This document shows positions 1-4,387 of a stretch of 8,848 nucleotides of DNA, piece after piece (the first letter of the stretch is position 1; the number at the start of each line of letters is the position of its first letter). A model generated the notes under the pieces. That model was not told the DNA's origin and did no database searches. It saw only the letters and a list, made by a program, of their open reading frames with translations. The position numbers were made by a program, and so were the translations under genes. The stretch covers positions 1 to 8,848 of the forward strand of contig CAYZZT010000026.1 of the NCBI GenBank assembly GCA_964483025.1, read 5' to 3'. This DNA is from CAIZIN01 sp964483025 (GTDB lineage Bacteria; Patescibacteriota; Minisyncoccia; Phycocordibacterales; CAIZIN01).

Positions 1-181
1 CAACTTGATGTACCAAGTCGGCATTCCACTTTAGGCCGAAAATAGATTCAGGTAAAGTAATATCACCTGCCTCCTTTCCTTTTTGATTGTACACCTTTGC
101 AGAAATTGAATTGTCACCTTCTTTCACTTCTTTTGCTTGCCCGTCCTTTTTCTGACGGACTAGGGTTTTTGTAGTTTTCAT
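1..181 (-). CDS. rplD: 50S ribosomal protein L4, N-terminal part (cut by window edge)
   Basis: The first 60 residues of ribosomal protein L4, a primary 23S rRNA-binding protein of the large subunit, whose loop reaches the peptide exit tunnel. The recognisable part begins near residue 29 with AKVYNQKGKEAGDITLPESIFG, matching the N-terminal strand and 'YNQ.G...G.I.LP..IFG' pattern of bacterial L4. The first ~27 residues are an extra lysine/glutamate-rich extension not usual in the family. The start is the ATG at 181-179, 12 nt after the rplC stop. No Shine-Dalgarno sequence is visible, so translation probably depends on coupling or an AT-rich unstructured start. The gene order rpsJ-rplC-rplD is that of the S10 operon, which supports the identification. 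The remaining ~75% of the protein lies outside the window. Confidence 0.9.
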   Translation of the reverse strand, partial: MKTTKTLVRQKKDGQAKEVKEGDNSISAKVYNQKGKEAGDITLPESIFGLKWNADLVHQV

Positions 182-193
182 ATTGATATTACA

Positions 194-802
194 TTAAGCC
201 TTAATCTCGACCAATGTGCCACGACGACCAGGAATAGCCCCTTTGATAAGGATTTCTCCTTTTTCGTTATCGATTTGCACGACTTTTAAATTTGAAACAG
301 TAATAGAATCGCCACCCATTCGGCCGGCCATTCGCATACCTTTTGGAACACGTCCTCCTTCTCTGTTACCTCCAGAAATGGATCCTGGTTCTCGTTCTGA
401 ATGTTTTTGTCCGTGAGATCGTGGACCACCGTGAAAACCATGTCGCTTCACTACACCTTGAAAACCTTTACCCTTTGAAATAGCAGTAACTGTAATCTTC
501 TCCCCTTCTGCAAATTGAGAAAGGTCTAGTGCATCGCCAACAATTTTTACATCATTAGTTCTAATTTCTCGCATAACCTCAAAATTTCCAAGATCTTTTG
601 TGTGACCCTTTTGAGCTTTATTAATATTTTTTTCTTTTCGCACACCAAAACCAACCTGAATAGCCTCGTAGCCATCTCGGTCTTTGGTCTTAACTTGAGT
701 TACGATATTTGGACTTGTCTTTACCACTGTTACAGGGAAAACTGTTCCACTTTCATCGAAAACTTGGGTCATATGCTGTTTTTTTCCAAGTATAAATTTC
801 AT
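194..802 (-). CDS. rplC: 50S ribosomal protein L3
   Basis: Ribosomal protein L3, an early-assembling 23S rRNA-binding protein that reaches the peptidyl-transferase centre. The protein has 202 residues, close to the bacterial norm of about 205-210. The central signature lies around residues 107-164: ISKGKGFQGVVKRHGF, then SHGQKHSEREPGSI, then KGMRMAGRMGG. The C-terminal half ends in the family pattern 'V..ID...G.ILIKGAIPG..GTLVEI' (residues 174-200). The rRNA-proximal loop at residues 140-151 reads GSISGGNREGGR, so the glutamine methylated in E. coli L3 (Gln150) appears to be absent. The start is the ATG at 802-800, with no Shine-Dalgarno at normal distance. A GC-rich hairpin repeat (817-850) lies only 14 nt upstream. 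It sits between rpsJ (458-bp gap) and rplD (12-nt gap) and is probably cotranscribed from tuf onward. Confidence 0.97.
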   Translation of the reverse strand: MKFILGKKQHMTQVFDESGTVFPVTVVKTSPNIVTQVKTKDRDGYEAIQVGFGVRKEKNINKAQKGHTKDLGNFEVMREIRTNDVKIVGDALDLSQFAEGEKITVTAISKGKGFQGVVKRHGFHGGPRSHGQKHSEREPGSISGGNREGGRVPKGMRMAGRMGGDSITVSNLKVVQIDNEKGEILIKGAIPGRRGTLVEIKA

Positions 803-816
803 AGTATTTGGTATTG

Positions 817-850
817 GTCCTGCCCATCTTTTTGTATTTATGGGCGGGAC
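817..850. repeat. GC-hairpin repeat, copy 1
   Basis: An 11-bp stem (GTCCTGCCCAT with ATGGGCGGGAC, one mismatch) around a 12-nt loop CTTTTTGTATTT. The inner stem and loop are identical to the copies at 1001-1035 and 2990-3021. It ends 14 nt upstream of the rplC start, so it would sit in the rplC leader of the minus-strand transcript. Confidence 0.85.
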
Positions 851-894
851 ATGCCGGTTTATTAGTCTGTCAATGGCTGATTTTTAACGAGTGA

Positions 895-914
895 GTTCAG
901 GTGAGTACCTGAAC
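895..914. repeat. Short hairpin
   Basis: A perfect 8-bp inverted repeat, GTTCAGGT and ACCTGAAC, around the loop GAGT. It has no U-tract on either side. It is probably part of the repeat material filling the rpsJ-rplC gap. Confidence 0.6.
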
Positions 915-945
915 GCAAGGGCGGAAGACGACGGTCTGAGCCGTG

Positions 946-980
946 GTCAGAAAATTTTTCACCAGAAAAATATTTTTGAC
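946..980. repeat. AT-rich hairpin, family c copy 1
   Basis: An imperfect inverted repeat running from GTCAGAAAATTTTTC to GAAAAATATTTTTGAC around the loop ACCA. It resembles the hairpins at 4109-4143 and 7991-8008: a TTTTC/GAAAA core with a CCCC or GGGG run close by. No U-tract follows on the minus strand. Confidence 0.65.
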
Positions 981-1000
981 TTGCGACTATAAAAATCGCC

Positions 1001-1035
1001 ACCCCGCCCATCTTTTTGTATTTATGGGCGTGGGT
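1001..1035. repeat. GC-hairpin repeat, copy 2
   Basis: ACCCCGCCCAT (1001-1011) pairs with ATGGGCGTGGGT (1024-1035, one extra base) around the same CTTTTTGTATTT loop as copies 1 and 3. A GCGACTAT motif at 984-991, followed by TCGC, forms a small hairpin immediately upstream. The same small-plus-large hairpin layout is seen at 2964-3021, and the GCGACTAT motif also precedes the inverted copy at 1196-1229. Confidence 0.85.
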
Positions 1036-1066
1036 CTGAATATTCAATCACCCCATTCTCTTTTTT

Positions 1067-1166
1067 TCTGTCATTCCGGACTTGGTCCGGAATCCAGTCT
1101 CGCATCTGTCATTCCCGTGAAGACGGGAATCCATGAATGGATCCTCGCATTCGCAAGGATGACAGA
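1067..1166. repeat. Tandem CATTCCCG-type palindromic repeat
   Basis: Two adjacent units. The first (1067-1104) carries CTGTCATTCCGGA and TCCGGAAT forming a hairpin. The second (1105-1166) is bounded by TCTGTCAT and ATGACAGA as inverted ends and holds two inner hairpins, ATTCCCGT/ACGGGAAT and ATCCTCGC/GCAAGGAT. The unit is related to the copies at 3117-3187, 7795-7848 and 8495-8568. Confidence 0.85.
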
Positions 1167-1195
1167 AAACGAATCGCTATTTGAATTTCTTCTAC

Positions 1196-1229
1196 ACCCC
1201 GCCCCAAAATACGTAAAATGGGGCGGGGT
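1196..1229. repeat. GC-hairpin repeat, copy 4 (inverted)
   Basis: A perfect 11-bp stem, ACCCCGCCCCA (1196-1206) with its complement at 1219-1229, around a 12-nt loop. On the minus strand the loop reads TTTTACGTATTT, close to the CTTTTTGTATTT loop of the other copies on the plus strand, so this copy is inverted. Minus-strand flanking sequence also matches the plus-strand flank of copy 3, including GACTATGTTTTT. It lies 31 nt downstream of the rpsJ stop but lacks a U-tract, so it is not an obvious terminator. Confidence 0.8.
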
Positions 1230-1267
1230 TATAAAAACATAGTCGCTTTGCTCCTTGTTTTTATAAC
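1228..1267 (-). repeat. Inverted repeat spanning the rpsJ stop codon
   Basis: A perfect 12-bp inverted repeat, GTTATAAAAACA (1228-1239) and TGTTTTTATAAC (1256-1267), with a 16-nt loop. On the minus strand the stem contains the rpsJ TAA, and the loop carries AAGGAG followed 10 nt later by ATG-TTT-TTA-TAA. It may affect rpsJ mRNA stability. There is no U-tract. Confidence 0.55.
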
Positions 1268-1635
1268 ATCTTCACATCAATATTCACACCAGAAGGTAGT
1301 GAAAGATTGGTGAGAGCTTCAATTACTTTTGCTGAAGGGTTCTCAATATCAATAAGTCGCTTGTGAACACGCATTTCAAACTGCTCTCGTGAGTTTTTAT
1401 ACACGAAAGATGCACGGTTCACTGTGTACTTTTTGATTTCAGTAGGAAGAGGCATTGGGCCAACAATCTTTGCATCGTAGCGAAGAGCTGTATCAATGAT
1501 CTGCTTTACTGAAGCATCAAGAATCTTTGACTCGTACGCACGAACTCGAATTCGAAGTTTATTAACGCCAGAAACTTCCACTTTTGGCTTTGCTTTTGGT
1601 GTTGTTTTCTTCTTTTTTACAATTTCTGTTGTCAT
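1261..1635 (-). CDS. rpsJ: 30S ribosomal protein S10
   Basis: Ribosomal protein S10 of the 30S head; in other bacteria it also serves as the antitermination factor NusE together with NusB. The core begins near residue 26 with KLRIRVRAYESKILD. It continues with GPMPLPT (59-65) and SREQFEMRVHKRLIDI (82-97), and ends SLPSGVNIDVKML, all standard S10 signatures. The protein has 124 residues against a usual 100-105. The excess is a lysine-rich N-terminal tail of about 25 residues (KKKKTTPKAKPKVE). The start is the ATG at 1635-1633, preceded by GGAG with an 11-nt gap, one of the few Shine-Dalgarno-like sites in the window. It follows tuf by 81 bp, a gap that holds a strong hairpin (1661-1691), and is followed by the unusually long 458-bp gap before rplC. 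Confidence 0.97.
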   Translation of the reverse strand: MTTEIVKKKKTTPKAKPKVEVSGVNKLRIRVRAYESKILDASVKQIIDTALRYDAKIVGPMPLPTEIKKYTVNRASFVYKNSREQFEMRVHKRLIDIENPSAKVIEALTNLSLPSGVNIDVKML

Positions 1636-1660
1636 AGTACAATTTACTCCAAAGTAACCT

Positions 1661-1691
1661 TTATTTCTGGAGGTTTAACCTCCAGAAATAA
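1661..1691 (-). promoter_or_regulatory. Stem-loop in the tuf-rpsJ gap, possible rpsJ leader element
   Basis: A perfect 13-bp stem (1661-1673 with 1679-1691) and a 5-nt loop, containing CTGGAGG on one arm and CCTCCAG on the other. No U-tract follows on the minus strand, so it is not a standard terminator. It ends 25 nt before the rpsJ ATG. The CCTCC arm is complementary to the GGAG Shine-Dalgarno of rpsJ and could pair with it instead, but a regulatory role is only inferred. It could equally be an RNA-processing or stability element. Confidence 0.55.
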
Positions 1692-1716
1692 TAAAGATTT
1701 CTTCTTTGTATTTAAT

Positions 1717-2910
1717 TTAGGCTACAATTTTAGTTACAATACCAGCACCCACTGTTCGGCCTCCTTCTCGAATAGCAAATTTCTTCTTTTCTTCAAGTGC
1801 AATAGGAGCAATAAGCTTAACTTTGAAAGTTACAGTATCTCCAGGCATAACCATTTCTACACCTTCCTTAAGTGTTACTTCTCCAGTAACATCTGTTGTA
1901 CCAATGTAAAATTGTGGCTTATAGCCAGTAAAGAATGGTGAGTGTCGTCCACCTTCTTCTTTCTTAAGAATATATACTTCAGCTTCAAAATCTGTGTGTG
2001 GCTTTACAGAACCTGTCTTTGCAAGTGACTGACCTCGATGTACATCATCTTTCTTTGTGCCACGAAGCAAAATTCCTGCATTGTCTCCAGCCATACCTTC
2101 ATTTAGTTGCTTGTTAAACATTTCAATACCAGTAACAGTTGTTTTTGTTGTATCTTTAAGACCAACAATTTCAACTTCGTCACCAACTTTGATAATTCCT
2201 CTTTCGATTTTACCTGTTACCACTGTTCCTCGTCCTTCAATTGAGAAAACGTCCTCAATAGGCATAAAGAAAGGCTTGTCAGTATCTCGAACTGGAACTG
2301 GGAAATATGTATCCATAGCTTCCACAAGCGCAAGGACTGATTTTGAATCTTCATCATCAAGACCTGTTGCTGATAAAGCTTTTGTAGCTGAGCCACGAAT
2401 AACTGGAGCGATTTTTCCATCATAACCATTTTTATCTAGAAGTTCACGAACTTCTTCTTCCACCATATCAATAAGTTCTGTTTCAGGAACCAAGTCACAT
2501 TTGTTTAGATAAACAATCATTTTTGGAACACCCACCTGACTTGCAAGCAATACGTGCTCTCGAGTCTGAGGCATAACACCATCAGTAGCTGCAACCACAA
2601 GAATAGCACCGTCCATTTGAGCGGCACCAGTAATCATGTTTTTGATGTAGTCGGCGTGGCCTGGTGCATCAATGTGTGCATAATGACGAGTATCTGAAGA
2701 GAACTCGTTGTGAGAAAGCGAAATAGTAATACCACGTGCTTTTTCTTCTGGAGCAGAGTCAATCTGATCCACACTTTTAAGTTTTACATCCTTTCCAGCG
2801 CGTGAAAGCACCTGAAGGATAGCTGCGGTAAGAGAAGTCTTACCATGATCAACGTGACCAATTGTACCTACGTTTATGTGAGGTTTTGAACGGTCAAAAA
2901 TTTCTGCCAT
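1717..2910 (-). CDS. tuf: Elongation factor Tu
   Basis: EF-Tu, the cytoplasmic GTPase that delivers aminoacyl-tRNA to the ribosome. At 397 residues it has normal family length. All G-domain motifs are present: GHVDHGKT (18-25), RGIT with switch-I Thr62, DAPGH (81-85) with catalytic His85, NKCD (136-139) and GSATKAL (173-179). Domain 2 carries VFSIEGRGTVVTGKIERG, and domain 3 carries GGRHSPFF and the C-terminal FAIREGGRTVGAGIV. The cysteine after the switch-II aspartate in E. coli (Cys81, DCPGH) is alanine here. The start is the ATG at 2910-2908. No Shine-Dalgarno is present; a TATAAT lies 13 nt upstream, so a very short leader is possible. It heads tuf-rpsJ-rplC-rplD without fusA or rpsG beside it. 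The far-upstream promoter at 3264-3291 may also feed it. Confidence 0.99.
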   Translation of the reverse strand: MAEIFDRSKPHINVGTIGHVDHGKTSLTAAILQVLSRAGKDVKLKSVDQIDSAPEEKARGITISLSHNEFSSDTRHYAHIDAPGHADYIKNMITGAAQMDGAILVVAATDGVMPQTREHVLLASQVGVPKMIVYLNKCDLVPETELIDMVEEEVRELLDKNGYDGKIAPVIRGSATKALSATGLDDEDSKSVLALVEAMDTYFPVPVRDTDKPFFMPIEDVFSIEGRGTVVTGKIERGIIKVGDEVEIVGLKDTTKTTVTGIEMFNKQLNEGMAGDNAGILLRGTKKDDVHRGQSLAKTGSVKPHTDFEAEVYILKKEEGGRHSPFFTGYKPQFYIGTTDVTGEVTLKEGVEMVMPGDTVTFKVKLIAPIALEEKKKFAIREGGRTVGAGIVTKIVA

Positions 2911-2923
2911 AATATTTTTTGTG

Positions 2924-2956
2924 ATTATAGAGGTTATTTATCTTCAGTCGACTGAA
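2924..2956 (-). promoter_or_regulatory. Proximal tuf promoter candidate with 14-bp palindrome
   Basis: A perfect TATAAT (2924-2929) lies 13 nt before the tuf ATG. With a 16-nt spacer, TCGACT (4 of 6 to TTGACA) falls at the -35 position. That hexamer lies inside the perfect 14-bp palindrome TTCAGTCGACTGAA (2943-2956), which has the size and placement of a repressor operator. Transcription from here would give a leader of only about 6 nt. The -35 match is weak, and the operator role is inferred. Confidence 0.45.
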
Positions 2957-2963
2957 AAACAAC

Positions 2964-3021
2964 AAACATAGTGACTATGTTTTTTGTCGCCCCGCCCATC
3001 TTTTTGTATTTATGGGCGGGG
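2964..3021. repeat. GC-hairpin repeat, copy 3, with its small companion hairpin
   Basis: The large hairpin has a perfect 10-bp stem, CCCCGCCCAT (2990-2999) with ATGGGCGGGG (3012-3021), around the loop CTTTTTGTATTT. Directly before it lies an AAACATAG/CTATGTTT hairpin (2964-2982). The run GTGACTATGTTTTTTGTCGC resembles the minus-strand flank of the inverted copy at 1196-1229 and the GCGACTAT sequence before copy 2. The element therefore seems to be a two-hairpin unit of about 60 bp. It lies about 55-110 bp upstream of the tuf ATG. Confidence 0.8.
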
Positions 3022-3116
3022 TCCAAATCTTATTAGAAATGGATTATTTCTAGACTAAAAACAAACAACATAAATGCGATTAATAATTAAATGCTCACAA
3101 TGTTTGAGAGGTTTTC

Positions 3117-3187
3117 TGTCATTCCTGTGGAGACAGGAATCCAGTCTGAAAATTCGGACTTGGATCCCCGTTGCTACGAGGATGACA
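3117..3187. repeat. CATTCCTG-type palindromic repeat
   Basis: A 71-bp unit bounded by TGTCAT and ATGACA inverted ends. An ATTCCTGT/ACAGGAAT hairpin fills the left half, followed by CCAGTCTGAAA, which is also found in the copy at 8495-8568. The right half (GGATCCCCGTTGCTACGAGGAT) is diverged. It lies in the presumed tuf leader. Confidence 0.8.
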
Positions 3188-3263
3188 AACACTAGTACAA
3201 GAATGAAAAGGGTCTTTTGCAATTCTAGTAACAAGAAAAAAGCTCGCAAAGTTGCGTTCCACC

Positions 3264-3291
3264 ATAGTAGCAAATATGAGACTATTGTCAA
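3264..3291 (-). promoter_or_regulatory. Promoter upstream of the tuf operon
   Basis: On the minus strand a perfect -35 TTGACA (3286-3291), a 16-nt spacer, and a -10 TACTAT (3264-3269, 4 of 6) preceded by TGC as an extended -10. Transcription would start near 3257 and run through about 345 nt of repeat-rich leader into tuf. The predicted 5' end begins with a short CGCA/TGCG hairpin and a T6 run (3237-3255), too weak to call an attenuator. Confidence 0.6.
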
Positions 3292-3320
3292 CAACACTGG
3301 CCTGTTCTAATTGTTAGAAT

Positions 3321-3394
3321 TGTTCTAGGCTAAAACAATTGAATACAATTGTTCGCCCGAACTTTTGAATACAAAAGTTTTAGGGTGTTCTAGG
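3321..3394. mobile_element. Cloverleaf palindrome flanked by 9-bp direct repeats (MITE-like)
   Basis: Two perfect direct repeats of TGTTCTAGG (3321-3329 and 3386-3394) flank a 56-bp block. The block has 7-bp inverted ends, CTAAAAC (3330-3336) and GTTTTAG (3377-3383). Inside are two hairpins that share the loop AATA: AACAATTG/CAATTGTT (3334-3353) and AACTTTTG/CAAAAGTT (3360-3379), joined by CGCCCG. The layout suits a tiny non-autonomous element with a target duplication, or a structured RNA. A third TGTTCTA at 3304-3310 weakens the duplication argument. Confidence 0.45.
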
Positions 3395-3407
3395 TGTTGT
3401 AAATGTA

Positions 3408-3431
3408 ATTACATTGTATCTACAATGTAAT
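3408..3431. repeat. AT-rich perfect hairpin
   Basis: An 11-bp perfect inverted repeat, ATTACATTGTA and TACAATGTAAT, with a 2-nt spacer TC. It lies 15 nt beyond the U-tract of the prepilin terminator on the minus strand. No function can be assigned. Confidence 0.6.
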
Positions 3432-3445
3432 GACATATATTCTAA

Positions 3446-3483
3446 AAAGGAAAAAGGCGGTTTTCGCTTCGCGAAAACCGCCT
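3446..3483 (-). terminator. Rho-independent terminator of the prepilin unit
   Basis: A perfect 13-bp stem, AGGCGGTTTTCGC (3455-3467) with its complement (3471-3483), and a 3-nt loop. On the minus strand it is followed by TTTTTCCTTTTT. It lies 13 nt after the prepilin stop codon. Confidence 0.9.
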
Positions 3484-3496
3484 AGCCCCTATCAAA

Positions 3497-4189
3497 CTAA
3501 ACACCAATACAATAATATGGAATACTTAAAGGTCCAGAGGGTTGTAATTCTGGAAAAGGTAGATTTATTGTCCTTATCGAAGAATCAGTTATTGGGTATA
3601 AAATAAGATACTCATAAAAGGTTTGATCATCACAAGTTATTGGCAAATTCTGAGTTAAATCATTGTATCTTATATCAGCAATATAAAGTGGGGTGTCATC
3701 ACGAAGAGACGATTCAAAGCCATTTATCATGAAATCGATATTAGAAATATATGGTGAAATAGCAGAACTAAAACTAGAAAAAAAACCGCCGTCGCCAAAA
3801 AAGCAATAACCGAAACCTGCCGGAGGAAGACAAGGAGGCAATCCAGAATCTTCATTTGAATACAAGTAAGATCCTTTTGTTTCACGATAAAGCTCCATGG
3901 CTGTTTGTAAAGATTTCAAATTTTGAGCAAGCGCAACGTCTTTTGCTTTGTATCTTGCAGTCTGCATACTTGCCAAAACAACCGAAGATAAAAATCCTAT
4001 AATGGAAATAACAACAAGAAGTTCAATTAGTGTAAAGCCCCTTGTCCTACTAAATTTTTGGCATTTACTGCTTCCCTGTCCCGCTCGTACTCGAGCGGGA
4101 CAATGACACCCCACAAAATTTTCTTTAGGAAAATTTGGAGGGGCAAGAAAAGTTTGGGGGATAGAGTTTTTTGATTTAAAAATATTCAT
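3497..4189 (-). CDS. Type IV prepilin-like protein with an unusually long leader
   Basis: A pilin or pseudopilin precursor of 230 residues. The class-III signal is clear: R50-G51 then FTLIELLVVISIIGFLSSVVLA (52-73), with Glu56 at mature position +5 and the predicted prepilin peptidase cut after Gly51. The hydrophobic segment would anchor the protein in the membrane and pack into a filament core. The following helix (about 74-105) leads into a globular domain with cysteines 120, 129, 186 and 227, which may form disulphides. The leader is 51 residues instead of the usual 5-25. Residues 16-38 are encoded by two palindromic repeats (4077-4143). No ATG lies between the chosen start and Gly51; GTG at Val26 is the only alternative noticed. 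The gene starts 3 nt after a small membrane-protein gene and ends at a strong terminator. It could act in a type IV pilus, a secretion pseudopilus or DNA uptake; nothing nearby decides this. Confidence 0.88.
   Translation of the reverse strand: MNIFKSKNSIPQTFLAPPNFPKENFVGCHCPARVRAGQGSSKCQKFSRTRGFTLIELLVVISIIGFLSSVVLASMQTARYKAKDVALAQNLKSLQTAMELYRETKGSYLYSNEDSGLPPCLPPAGFGYCFFGDGGFFSSFSSAISPYISNIDFMINGFESSLRDDTPLYIADIRYNDLTQNLPITCDDQTFYEYLILYPITDSSIRTINLPFPELQPSGPLSIPYYCIGV
4077..4143. repeat. Two palindromic repeats inside the prepilin leader
   Basis: The first is TGTCCCGCTCG/CGAGCGGGACA with loop TACT (4077-4102), followed by ATGACA (4103-4108). On the minus strand it begins TGTCATTGTCCCG, like the intergenic CATTCCCG repeats. 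The second (4109-4143) is CCCC..AAATTTTC, loop TTTAG, GAAAATTT..GGGG, like the AT-rich hairpins of family c. Together they encode leader residues 16-38 of the prepilin-like protein. Confidence 0.75.
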
Positions 4190-4192
4190 AAA

Positions 4193-4381
4193 TTATATTA
4201 TTAAAAAAACCAACTTTGACATTGCAAAGAAAATAAAAGAAACAAGTAAAAGAAATAGATTTGCCATACCTTTACTTTTTACAATTCCTTTTTTAATAAT
4301 AAAACCAGCCATCCCTTTGTTTGTGGATGTTTTTTCAAAACTAATAAGCCAATGTATTAGCCCACTTTTAGATTTTGACAT
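4193..4381 (-). CDS. Small membrane protein of unknown function upstream of the prepilin gene
   Basis: A 62-residue protein that I do not recognise. It has a basic N-terminal half (MSKSKSGLIH..., several K) and one strong C-terminal membrane segment at about residues 39-61 (MANLFLLLVSFIFFAMSK...), ending two residues after it. Positive charge before the segment suggests an N-in, C-out orientation. I chose the ATG at 4381-4379 over an in-frame ATG at 4411. TATAAT (4388-4393) lies just upstream of 4381, so the longer form would begin inside the promoter. Transcription would start at or beside the ATG, giving a leaderless mRNA. The stop is 3 nt before the prepilin ATG, which points to a two-gene transcription unit and a possible role beside the pilin. 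Confidence 0.6.
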   Translation of the reverse strand: MSKSKSGLIHWLISFEKTSTNKGMAGFIIKKGIVKSKGMANLFLLLVSFIFFAMSKLVFLII

Positions 4382-4387
4382 AAGTAT

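Larger units (their letters stand above)
803..1260. other. Non-coding, palindrome-rich gap between rpsJ and rplC
   Basis: A 458-bp gap inside what is normally a tightly packed S10 operon. I find no convincing gene on either strand; the short frames here overlap repeats. It contains, in order, the hairpin at 817-850, an 8-bp hairpin at 895-914 (GTTCAGGT, loop GAGT), an AT-rich hairpin at 946-980, a second GC hairpin at 1001-1035, a tandem CATTCCCG-type repeat at 1067-1166, an inverted GC hairpin at 1196-1229, and an inverted repeat over the rpsJ stop codon at 1228-1267. No hairpin is followed by a clear U-tract on the minus strand, so read-through from rpsJ to rplC is possible. Confidence 0.75.
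2911..3496. other. Non-coding block upstream of tuf
   Basis: A 586-bp gap with no convincing gene on either strand. From the tuf side it contains a TATAAT and a 14-bp palindrome, a small hairpin (2964-2982), the GC-hairpin repeat (2990-3021), a 7-bp hairpin at 3034-3052 (TAGAAAT/ATTTCTA), a CATTCCTG repeat (3117-3187), a good minus-strand promoter (3264-3291), a direct-repeat-flanked cloverleaf palindrome (3321-3394), an 11-bp AT hairpin (3408-3431), and the terminator of the prepilin unit (3446-3483). Confidence 0.75.

Noticed and set aside
868..873. A minus-strand TTGACA as a possible rplC promoter
   Set aside because: No -10 sequence lies at 15-19 nt; the expected position falls in a GC-rich hairpin arm.
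862..1047. A 61-codon minus-strand frame in the rpsJ-rplC gap
   Set aside because: It runs through two hairpin repeats, has no ribosome-binding site or promoter, and its composition follows the repeats. I treat it as a spurious frame.
1067..1166. CRISPR array suggested by repeated GTCATTCC units
   Set aside because: Only two diverged, self-complementary units with no regular unique spacers and no cas genes; it is an interspersed palindrome family.
943..1242. A 99-codon plus-strand frame over the CATTCCCG repeat
   Set aside because: Almost all of it is repeat sequence; no start signals, and no plausible protein features.
2057..2429. Frames on both strands inside tuf and a plus-strand frame in rplL (8033-8461)
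   Set aside because: They are out-of-frame or antisense shadows of highly conserved genes.
3237..3255. Possible attenuator at the predicted 5' end of the tuf transcript
   Set aside because: The CGCA/TGCG stem is only 4-5 bp, too short to terminate despite the T6 run after it.
3055..3310. Overlapping frames on both strands (61-80 codons) upstream of tuf
   Set aside because: They overlap the repeat at 3117-3187 and the promoter at 3264-3291. The apparent hydrophobic N-terminus on the minus strand comes from AT-rich DNA. No start signals.
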